A stretch of DNA of 5,252 nucleotides. It comes from JAUVIB01 sp964424545. GTDB taxonomy: Bacteria; Calditrichota; Calditrichia; Calditrichales; Calditrichaceae. Positions within the stretch are counted from its first letter, which is position 1. Each line of letters begins with the position of its first letter. This document shows positions 1 through 5,252 of the stretch, piece by piece. Below the pieces are notes generated by a model that was given only the letters and a program-made list of their open reading frames with translations, made no database searches and was not told where the DNA came from. Where the stretch lies: the NCBI GenBank assembly GCA_964424545.1, contig CAYRJN010000237.1:1-5252 (forward strand), given 5' to 3'. A program made the translations under genes and the position numbers.

Positions 1-109
1 TACAGAATTTTCAATTACTTATCATCTTTTTTTTTACCGACTAAGTAGAAATAATTTCATTTTGTATGAGTATATAAAAATTTGGTTTATTTAAAATGAA
101 TGTAGAAAT

Positions 110-137
110 TTGTTGTTTACGACGATAAAACTATAAC
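110..137 (+). promoter_or_regulatory. possible sigma70-like promoter before the transposase remnant
   Basis: TTGTTG at 110-115 and TATAAC at 132-137 are separated by 16 bases and lie 23 bases before the ATG at 161. In DNA this AT-rich such matches arise by chance, and the family alignment suggests that part of the sequence between here and the ATG once encoded transposase. Treat it as a possible accidental promoter only. Confidence 0.2.
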
Positions 138-160
138 TCATCTCAAGAAGGAATCTCCCA

Positions 161-538
161 ATGCAAGCAAATTTATTTGAAGCGCTTATTTTACAGCTAC
201 GTAAAGCAATGCACATAATAGAAAATTTTCAGGAAATTTACCACGCCCAAACCAAATATGATTTTGAACGACTTCTTAAAAATTGGTATTTTGGGGAGAC
301 TCACAGCAGACTGAAACCAATAAAACAAGCGGCGTACACAATCCGAAGATACCGGGATGGAATCTTGGCTTGGTTTGAGAGCAGAATTAATAATGGGATA
401 TTAGAGGGGTTAAACTCAATCATTCAATCCTGCAAGGCTATAACAAGAGGATACAAGACTACCAGAAATTTTAAAATAATTGCGTATCTCGTTACCGATG
501 ATTTGAAATTTAAACTTATTAATCCAAATGTCCAATAA
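161..538 (+). pseudogene. ISL3-family transposase, C-terminal remnant (5' truncated)
   Basis: The 125-residue frame resembles the C-terminal end of the DDE domain of ISL3-family transposases, which catalyse cut-and-paste movement of their insertion sequence. Visible family landmarks are an AY/AM-helix-like segment (residues 14-27), a W followed by a 'SRLKPIKQAA' segment (about 49-58), the 'GILAWFESRINNGILEGLNS' block (67-86) and the 'K.ITRGYKTTRNF' segment (92-104). E82 in LEGLNS sits where the family has its catalytic glutamate. Full-length members are about 400 residues or more, so both catalytic aspartates and the zinc-binding N-terminus are missing. Similarity appears to continue upstream of the ATG in the same frame (RRNLP, from about 146) up to an in-frame stop at 134-136, so ATG 161 is not the native start. 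AAGGAA at 148-153 lies 7 bases before that ATG and could let the fragment be translated, but I read it as former coding sequence. No terminal inverted repeat or target duplication could be identified. The remnant ends 61 bases before the next gene. Confidence 0.8.
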
Positions 539-589
539 AGAAAAAAATGTTACCCACACAAAACGAGAAAGAACCAAAATTATTATTTC

Positions 590-594
590 GGAGG
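590..594 (+). promoter_or_regulatory. Shine-Dalgarno GGAGG fixing the start at 600
   Basis: GGAGG lies 5 bases before ATG 600, and the sequence that follows encodes a textbook signal peptide. This decides the start of the barrel gene against the longer in-frame ATG at 528. That ATG lies inside the end of the transposase remnant and would put 24 hydrophilic residues in front of the signal peptide. Confidence 0.8.
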
Positions 595-599
595 CTTTT

Positions 600-1160
600 A
601 TGAAAAAATTTATATTAATTATCGCAATGGCGGTATTCATAGTCACGCCTATTCTTGCTCAGCAAGATTCTCAAGTAATGCCGGTTAAGAAGAAGAGTAA
701 ACCTCAAGCGGCAAAAGTATATTACGGCGGAATTGTCGGACTTAGTTTTGGTAACTATTTTCGGGTTAATGTTGCCCCCATGGTTGGTTATAAATTTATT
801 CCCAATGCTTCTGTCGGTATGAAGCTTGCGTATGAATATATTAAAGATAGTCGTTATACGCTTGATCGTACCTATCATAACTATGGGGCCAGTATTTTTA
901 CCCGTTATCGTTTTGTTCCCAAGGCATATTTACATGCTGAATTTGCCTATATGAGTTATCAATATAGCATCAGTGATCTAAACTACACAAGCAATAGAAC
1001 CTGGGTTCCGTTTCTTTTGCTTGGGGGAGGGTATATTCAACCGGTTTCTGCTAACACATCCATTGTAGCGGAAGTTTTGTTTGATGTATTGCAGGATTCC
1101 AATTCACCTTATGAGCAATGGAGCCCGTTTATAAGTATTGGTGTTAATGTGGGATTTTAG
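600..1160 (+). CDS. small outer-membrane beta-barrel protein, unnamed family
   Basis: The 186-residue protein begins with a signal peptide (KK, then a hydrophobic core, with probable cleavage after ILA at residue 20, before QQDS). A short basic linker (about 21-39, KKKSK) follows, then a compact barrel to the C-terminus. I can trace eight alternating amphipathic strands: YYGGIVGLSFG, FRVNVAPMVGYKF, SVGMKLAYEYI, NYGASIFTRYRF, AYLHAEFAYMSY, WVPFLLLGGGY, SIVAEVLFDVL and FISIGVNVGF. The last residue is Phe, the usual recognition signal for the BAM assembly machinery. The arrangement (GLSFG, P.VGYKF, F.RYRF, GGGY, SPYEQWSPF) resembles the small eight-stranded OmpW/OmpX-like barrels common in Bacteroidota and relatives. 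No enzymatic motif is visible and the cargo, if any, is unknown. The start at 600 is supported by GGAGG at 590-594. The next gene follows in the same direction after 97 bases, so co-transcription is possible but not shown. Outer-membrane location: high confidence; specific role: unknown. Confidence 0.85.
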   Translation: MKKFILIIAMAVFIVTPILAQQDSQVMPVKKKSKPQAAKVYYGGIVGLSFGNYFRVNVAPMVGYKFIPNASVGMKLAYEYIKDSRYTLDRTYHNYGASIFTRYRFVPKAYLHAEFAYMSYQYSISDLNYTSNRTWVPFLLLGGGYIQPVSANTSIVAEVLFDVLQDSNSPYEQWSPFISIGVNVGF

Positions 1161-1257
1161 CAAGTATCAGGATACTCCATTTTCATATACTAAAGTTTTT
1201 TTATTTATCTAAAAAATATATTAAACCAATAATTACATAGAATAAAGGAAATATTTT

Positions 1258-2553
1258 ATGAAACAAGTTACGATTACTTTACTATTAATAACCCTATTTA
1301 TAACATCTCTTCTTGCAGGCGAAGAAAAAGAATATATTGAACAGGATTGGGCTTTGGGCGCTACGATGCGCACAGCAACCATTCCTTTCGCCACGACAGA
1401 ACGAACAGTGGCAAGCTTTGTACCTTTAATGTTTTTTAGAAGCGAGCATTTTTACCTTAATGGTATTGAAGGCGGTGTTTGGATTCACGATTCAAAAAGG
1501 TGGAAAATCAGCGGTATGGCGCGGTTACGCTTTTTCGACATTCCCGCTGAGTATCAAAATCAAATACAAGGCAATAATATCTTAATGGGCGCCAAATTTC
1601 GTTATAAACCAATAAAATTCACTTATACCGATTTTGAATTATTAAGTGATGTTTACAGTCATTTTTTAAGTAATTTACGTCTCGGACTGGCCTACAAAAC
1701 AGAAAATTTTAATGGACAGGTTTTTGGTGAACTGCAATTCAAAAGCAGCTCTTTTAATAACTATTATTACGGATTGGATCAATACGATGTAGGCGCTGGT
1801 ACCGAAATCTCCGCGGGCTACACGGTTTCTTATCATGCCTGGCGTAATTTATATCTATTTAGCGCCGGTAAGGTTAGTCTTCTCGATCGTAATGTCAGGA
1901 AAATGGATATCATCAATCGGGATGTTTATGGGCAAGTTTATCTTGGTTTGGGCTTTTCCAATGATCGTGACCGGGTTCGTACCAGTGTTTTAAAAAATAA
2001 AACCTACTTGCGTGTATCCCACGGCTGGGCAACGCCTACCGATTTAGCAAAAATTATCCGTTTTAACGCTAAAAAAGATACCGCTAACAACCAAATGACC
2101 TCTATCTTTTATGGCTACCCTCTTACGGATGATCTTTTTGGCATTCCTCTGGATTTTTATATTCATAGCGGACTGGTATGGCACTGGGCAAATAAGTATA
2201 ACGGCGGCAGTTCACAGGAAGTTGCTCTTGGTATTAAATTCTATTATACGATCCCCTGGCCTATCCGATGGAGATTCGGAGCGGCCGAAGGACTGTCTTA
2301 TGTGAATAAAATTCCATTTGTTGAAAGAACGGAGATGGAAAGAAAAGGATATAAACCCAGTAATTTATTAAATTATCTTGATTTCTCACTCGATTTCAAT
2401 ATTGGTGATATTTTCGGCGGCAAACAATTTAAGAAATTCTGGCTTGGTTATGGCATTCATCACCGCTCTGCCATATTTGAAAGCGCGCAGCAATTTGGAA
2501 GAATCTCCGGAGGCAGCAATTTTCAAACCGCTTATCTGCAATGGGAATTCTAA
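1258..2553 (+). CDS. MipA/OmpV-like outer-membrane protein with extra C-terminal barrel region
   Basis: The 431-residue exported protein has a signal peptide at 1-20 (probable cleavage after SLLA, before GEEKEY). Residues about 27-235 match the MipA/OmpV pattern: an opening WALGA strand, 'VPLMFFRSEHFYLNGIEGG' (55-73), and the family-like NNYYYGLD (167-174) leading to a GAGTEIS strand. MipA/OmpV proteins are outer-membrane barrels of about 250 residues; E. coli MipA scaffolds the murein hydrolase MltA and the synthase PBP1B. This protein is about 170 residues longer. Residues about 247-431 form a second strand-rich region with HGWATPTDL (255-263), YGYPLTDDLFGIPLDFY (285-301), GAAEGLSYV (341-349), LLNYLDFSLDFNIG (370-383) and the closing IHHRSAIF...GGSN (400-421), and the protein ends in Phe. 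The closing segment resembles the last strands of PagL-type lipid A deacylases in its H-x-S pair (H402, S404), but I cannot place the acidic partner. AAAGGAA at 1244-1250 lies 7 bases before the ATG. Outer-membrane barrel: very likely; enzymatic activity: speculative. Confidence 0.8.
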   Translation: MKQVTITLLLITLFITSLLAGEEKEYIEQDWALGATMRTATIPFATTERTVASFVPLMFFRSEHFYLNGIEGGVWIHDSKRWKISGMARLRFFDIPAEYQNQIQGNNILMGAKFRYKPIKFTYTDFELLSDVYSHFLSNLRLGLAYKTENFNGQVFGELQFKSSSFNNYYYGLDQYDVGAGTEISAGYTVSYHAWRNLYLFSAGKVSLLDRNVRKMDIINRDVYGQVYLGLGFSNDRDRVRTSVLKNKTYLRVSHGWATPTDLAKIIRFNAKKDTANNQMTSIFYGYPLTDDLFGIPLDFYIHSGLVWHWANKYNGGSSQEVALGIKFYYTIPWPIRWRFGAAEGLSYVNKIPFVERTEMERKGYKPSNLLNYLDFSLDFNIGDIFGGKQFKKFWLGYGIHHRSAIFESAQQFGRISGGSNFQTAYLQWEF

Positions 2554-2564
2554 ATAAGGTCGTT

Positions 2565-2599
2565 AAAATTTAAAAAGTATTTTAGTCTTTTAAAATTTT
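2565..2599. terminator. AT-only hairpin between convergent genes
   Basis: The arms AAAATTTAAAAAG (2565-2577) and CTTTTAAAATTTT (2587-2599) pair over 13 positions with one A-A mismatch, leaving a 9-base loop. The hairpin starts 11 bases after the stop of the MipA/OmpV-like gene. It also contains the final stop codon of the interrupted minus-strand frame, a position that suits a shared terminator for two converging genes. The stem has a single G-C pair, so it is thermodynamically weak and termination is uncertain. Confidence 0.4.
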
Positions 2600-2844
2600 G
2601 ATTTTGTAAAATATTGATTTATATTTTCAACCGCCGATAAAATATCTTTTGAAAAAGCAACGACTTTTCCGTTCCTAATAAATATTGCTTTTGCGATTCC
2701 GAAGCGTCGCCATCGCGGCAATTTATTGCGGTTTCTTATGTATTTTTAAGGAATTCGCTTGGGTTTATCGCGTACATCCTCATCGAGAGGCTCGATAATA
2801 TTCAGAATATAGCGCCATTTATGTAAAAGATTATATTTATGCAT
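2590..2844 (-). pseudogene. small basic protein gene interrupted by one in-frame TAA; family not recognised
   Basis: Reading the minus strand from ATG 2844, one frame runs 85 codons to a TAA at 2590-2592, broken only by a TAA at codon 33 (2746-2748). Both halves look like real protein. Codons 10-25 give WRYILNIIEPLDEDVR, followed by DKPKRIP, then the stop. Codons 44-60 give RWRRFGIAKAIFIRNGK, then VVAFSKDILSAVENINQYF, ending at codon 84. The restored product would be about 84 residues, basic, soluble, and without a signal peptide or membrane segment. No ATG occurs after the internal stop (only a TTG at 2721), so the second half is unlikely to be a separate gene. The simplest reading is a recent nonsense mutation or a sequencing error in a small cytoplasmic protein gene. 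A weak hairpin lies at its 3' end. No Shine-Dalgarno sequence precedes ATG 2844, and an in-frame stop lies three codons upstream of it. The ATG abuts the channel gene's start in ATGCAT. I do not recognise the family and assign no function. Confidence 0.55.
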
Positions 2845-3513
2845 ATTAAACGTTTATTAAACAAAAATAGAACCATTAAAAATGCCAACGGCATATTATT
2901 ATTATTAATATTGTCGGTAATTATTATTGCTCCTCTTTTTCCCCAAAGGTATCGCACCATAACATTTAGCGTTTTATTATTTATGATCTATATTACTTCG
3001 GTTATATCCATAAAACAAAAACGTTCAGAACTTTTTGTAGCCATGACAATAATGCTTGTCGTTCAACCCCTTTCCAATATTTTCGATTTGGAAATTATCA
3101 ATATAACGGCAAGGGCTCTTAACGTCCTTTTCTTTTTATTGCTTGTATTTTCATATGTGATTGAAGTTTCCAAAGCAACGACGGTTGACAGAAAGGTTAT
3201 ATTTGAGGCCATAAACGTCTATTTATTGCTCGGTATTGTGTTTGCATTGTTAATTACCATATTAATGGCCTTCAATCACCATTCATTCAGTTTCCCTTTT
3301 AGTGATAATATGCAGGACGATCCGGGCGACTATTTTGCGGAATATATCTACTATGCTTTTGTGACTTTTACAACACTCGGTTACGGTGAAATCGTACCGT
3401 TAACGCCGGCAGCGCGCTCTCTCGCCATGCTGGCTGCCGTGACTGGACAGATTTATCTCGCCGTAGTTATCGCTATGTTAGTAGGTAAGTTTTCCAACCG
3501 AAAAAACGATTAA
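2839..3513 (+). CDS. six-helix potassium-channel-like membrane protein (Ion_trans_2 pore)
   Basis: The 224-residue integral membrane protein has predicted helices at about 17-35, 41-58, 65-80, 91-110, 121-145 and 194-216. A pore helix and selectivity filter lie between the last two: YYAFVTFTTLGYGE, with GYG at 181-183. TTLGYGE is the signature filter of K+-selective channels, so the last about 100 residues form the two-helix pore module. The filter implies passive K+ movement across the inner membrane, probably as a tetramer. The first four helices lack the regularly spaced arginines of a voltage-sensing S4 helix. The protein ends 8 residues after the last helix, without an RCK/TrkA-N or cyclic-nucleotide domain, so no gating ligand can be read from the sequence. 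Short channels of this type are widespread in bacteria. The start at 2839 is the only upstream option, because an in-frame stop lies at 2824-2826 and the next ATG is codon 49. No clear Shine-Dalgarno sequence precedes it. It overlaps the interrupted minus-strand frame by 6 bases. Confidence 0.9.
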   Translation: MHIKRLLNKNRTIKNANGILLLLILSVIIIAPLFPQRYRTITFSVLLFMIYITSVISIKQKRSELFVAMTIMLVVQPLSNIFDLEIINITARALNVLFFLLLVFSYVIEVSKATTVDRKVIFEAINVYLLLGIVFALLITILMAFNHHSFSFPFSDNMQDDPGDYFAEYIYYAFVTFTTLGYGEIVPLTPAARSLAMLAAVTGQIYLAVVIAMLVGKFSNRKND

Positions 3514-3533
3514 TATTAATTCACCAACATAAA

Positions 3534-3578
3534 AAGCCCATCAATTTGTATAAATAAGTTATACAAGATGACGGGCTT
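3534..3578. terminator. bidirectional intrinsic terminator between channel and propeller genes
   Basis: A long hairpin: AAGCCC (3534-3539) pairs with GGGCTT (3573-3578), TCA (3541-3543) with TGA (3569-3571), and TTGTATAA (3546-3553) with TTATACAA (3559-3566). Small mismatches separate these blocks and the loop is 5 bases (3554-3558). A T-rich run follows on the plus strand (3582-3589) and an A run precedes it (3531-3535), giving a U tract in both directions. It sits 20 bases after the channel stop and 22 bases after the end of the convergent propeller gene. Confidence 0.85.
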
Positions 3579-3600
3579 AAATATTTTTTAATACTTTTTA

Positions 3601-5046
3601 CTATTTTATCAACATAACTTTCTTAGTTTGCACAAAACCGTTATCGCTACTTAAACGAACAAAATATACTCCGGAACCAAAGGAAGATGCGTTCCAAGTA
3701 ACCTCATACGTTCCGTTGTTTTTCATATCATTTACCAGATTATCAACCAATTGTCCCAAAGCATTGTATACGGAAATGTTCACCTGCGCGCTTTTAGGAA
3801 CGCTAAAACGGAAACGTGTCGTAGGATTAAAAGGGTTGGGGTAGGCCTCCGAAAGCGAATATTCTGCGGGCAACTTAGTATCAACCATTTCGATACCCGT
3901 TACACTCGCCGTTGTAAGCCCGCTATTTTTATTATCTTTTTTATATTTAGGCCAGGGCGTATCGGCCAAACCGGCGCTCGCGATTCTCATCGCATGCAAT
4001 TCATCGGCTATCGTAAACAGCAGTAAGCTGTCATCGGTAATGGTGAAAAATTGTCCCGGAACATCGCTAATAGATTGTGACCATTTTACGGAACCGTTTT
4101 CCGTATTGACAGCAAATATTTTCGATTCCCATGTTGCAGTTGTGCCGCCGATATAAATAGTACTATCGGCTCCGATGACCGGGGTTGCTATTAAGTCCAC
4201 CATAATCATATCCTCAAAACGCCATTTCTTTGTTCCATCGTCCGAATTTACGGCATCCAAAGGAGCCGCTTGCATAACTTCATTTGAAAGGATAAATATA
4301 GTACCGTCATAGCCGATAAGGGGCGAAGAAAAAACAGGATATCCCGTTTTGTATTCCCATTTTATCGAACCGTCTTTATTTACGGCAAATAAGCTCTTGG
4401 CGTCATCTGAGCCTATATATATGGTACCGTCCGCTCCGATTGCCGGAGAGGAAACGTCAGAGCCGTTTGTTATTTTCCAGTTGAGCTCTCCCTGATCGGT
4501 AATCGAACGTAACCCATGAACGCCGATAATCGTTCCTTGAGCATCAACGGCGGGACTACCGTAATCTGCGCCGTTCCCTATTTGCCATTTAACGCTGCCG
4601 TCTTCGGCGTCCAAAACCACCATATTCACCGACGAGGAAATGACGATGGAACCGTCGGGTAAAATAGAGGGCGTTGTTTTAACTTCTCCGTTTGTAACAT
4701 CAACACTACTCCATTTCAAGGTGCTGTCGGGGTTAAGCGCAAAAACTTTTCCCAGATCTTCAACCACATAAATTGTTCCATCTGGCCCAATGACAGGCGA
4801 GGCATAAATAGCGCTATAACTCCCGCCGTCGCCTTCCGCATAAAATTTCCACTTTAAACTGCCGTCTGCGTTAAGCGCATAAAGATAAGCGTCCATATCC
4901 GTCACGTAAATCGTGCCATCATCGGCGATGGCCGGACATGATTCGATATCGTCACTGGCGTCGAATGTCCATTTAACGCTGCCAACTTGCGCGGATGCTA
5001 AATTTATAATAAATAACAAAATAACCGTCGTAATTAATTGCTTCAT
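3601..5046 (-). CDS. secreted PQQ-like beta-propeller protein with type IX secretion sorting domain
   Basis: The 481-residue protein starts with a signal peptide (1-19, cleavage after ASA, before QVG). Next comes a chain of PQQ-like propeller repeats of the form 'SPaIg.DGTIYig....LfAvn.dGs.KW', with blade tryptophans at 26, 66, 112, 154, 190, 230, 275 and 322, spaced 36-47 residues apart. A closing segment, PWPKYKKDNKNSG, covers about 364-376. Such repeats build a beta-propeller, as in BamB and PQQ-dependent dehydrogenases; here there is no dehydrogenase catalytic signature, so a binding or scaffold role is more likely than catalysis. After a short linker, residues about 393-481 are a type A sorting domain: YPNPFNPTT (402-410), VNISVYNALGQLV, then GVYFVRL and a basic end, KKVMLIK. 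These domains direct cargo through the type IX (Por) machinery across the outer membrane and are then usually removed. The protein is therefore probably released or attached to the cell surface. AAGGAG (minus strand, 5059-5054) lies 7 bases before the ATG. The gene converges on the channel gene across a strong hairpin. Confidence 0.92.
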   Translation of the reverse strand: MKQLITTVILLFIINLASAQVGSVKWTFDASDDIESCPAIADDGTIYVTDMDAYLYALNADGSLKWKFYAEGDGGSYSAIYASPVIGPDGTIYVVEDLGKVFALNPDSTLKWSSVDVTNGEVKTTPSILPDGSIVISSSVNMVVLDAEDGSVKWQIGNGADYGSPAVDAQGTIIGVHGLRSITDQGELNWKITNGSDVSSPAIGADGTIYIGSDDAKSLFAVNKDGSIKWEYKTGYPVFSSPLIGYDGTIFILSNEVMQAAPLDAVNSDDGTKKWRFEDMIMVDLIATPVIGADSTIYIGGTTATWESKIFAVNTENGSVKWSQSISDVPGQFFTITDDSLLLFTIADELHAMRIASAGLADTPWPKYKKDNKNSGLTTASVTGIEMVDTKLPAEYSLSEAYPNPFNPTTRFRFSVPKSAQVNISVYNALGQLVDNLVNDMKNNGTYEVTWNASSFGSGVYFVRLSSDNGFVQTKKVMLIK

Positions 5047-5059
5047 TGTCTTACTCCTT

Positions 5060-5252
5060 AAAAAAATTCATAAATTATTAATTCAATATAATATATGGAG
5101 AAAAATCGATAAAAAGGAAGAAATTTAGAAAGCGTATAACATTCTGCCGGATTCGTTATAATTTTTCCAATATCTGTAATAGTTTGTTTTTTCTTCACCT
5201 GTTTTCAGCACTCTGACAAAAAAAGCTCTTTAGCCCTTTATTTATAAGGGGT
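5060..5252. other. intergenic right edge, upstream of the propeller gene
   Basis: This AT-rich stretch holds no gene I can support. It should contain the promoter of the minus-strand propeller gene. AT-rich candidates (TATATT or TATTAT on the minus strand around 5085-5096) exist, but none has a convincing partner box. A 5-base-pair inverted repeat (CCCTT 5234-5238, AAGGG 5246-5250) lies at the edge. A short minus-strand open stretch from 5211 to 5125 is discussed under findings. Confidence 0.4.

Noticed and set aside
1..136. Possible gene or RNA at the left edge
   Set aside because: The stretch is AT-rich with stops in all frames and no convincing hairpin or family resemblance.
528..599. N-terminal extension of the small barrel protein from ATG 528
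   Set aside because: It would place 24 hydrophilic residues before a clear signal peptide and overlap the end of the transposase remnant; GGAGG at 590-594 points to ATG 600.
1163..1203. Inverted repeat AGTATC-AG-GATACT followed by a T run, a possible terminator between the two barrel genes
   Set aside because: The two-base loop is too tight for the full stem, the remaining stem is only about four pairs, and the T run lies about 20 bases away.
2111..2305. Plus-strand open frame of 64 codons inside the MipA/OmpV-like gene
   Set aside because: It is a shadow in another frame of a well-supported gene, and its translation shows no family feature.
3601..5046. PQQ-dependent dehydrogenase or BamB
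   Set aside because: The repeats match, but there is no dehydrogenase catalytic signature, and the type IX sorting tail does not fit the periplasmic lipoprotein BamB; no lipobox Cys follows the signal peptide.
4913..5128. Plus-strand open frame of 71 codons antisense to the start of the propeller gene
   Set aside because: It overlaps the signal peptide and first blade of a well-supported minus-strand gene; its translation is low-complexity and lacks a ribosome site.

Overview
The window is AT-rich chromosomal DNA, probably from an uncultured or environmental member of the FCB superphylum (Calditrichota, Ignavibacteriota, KSB1 or a similar lineage). The best evidence is the secreted beta-propeller protein at 3601-5046. 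It ends in a type IX secretion (Por) sorting domain of the YPNPFNPTT type that is abundant in those phyla. Two outer-membrane beta-barrel proteins with terminal Phe show a Gram-negative envelope. The exact phylum is inference.

Layout from left to right. The left end (1-538) holds the C-terminal remnant of an ISL3-family transposase, preceded by 136 bases of AT-rich sequence in which I see no gene. Two plus-strand genes for exported outer-membrane barrels follow: a 186-residue, probably eight-stranded barrel (600-1160) and a 431-residue MipA/OmpV-type barrel with an additional C-terminal barrel region (1258-2553). An AT-only hairpin at 2565-2599 closes this block.

The interval 2554-2838 is not empty. 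On the minus strand, 2844 to 2590 is an 85-codon reading frame with strongly protein-like translation, interrupted by one in-frame TAA. Stop-to-stop ORF calling splits it into two pieces, so it is easily missed. Its ATG shares the palindromic hexamer ATGCAT with the ATG of the next plus-strand gene, a six-helix potassium-channel-like protein (2839-3513). A strong bidirectional terminator hairpin (3534-3578) separates the channel from the convergent minus-strand gene for the secreted PQQ-like propeller protein (5046 to 3601). The right edge (5060-5252) is intergenic, with only weak coding traces.

Most intact genes encode envelope or secreted proteins, but they do not form an obvious pathway. 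The strands alternate, with convergent pairs separated by hairpins, so only the two barrel genes could be co-transcribed. I found no CRISPR array, tRNA, rRNA or recognisable defence system. The most interesting items are the stop-interrupted minus-strand gene and the unusual C-terminal half of the MipA/OmpV-like protein.
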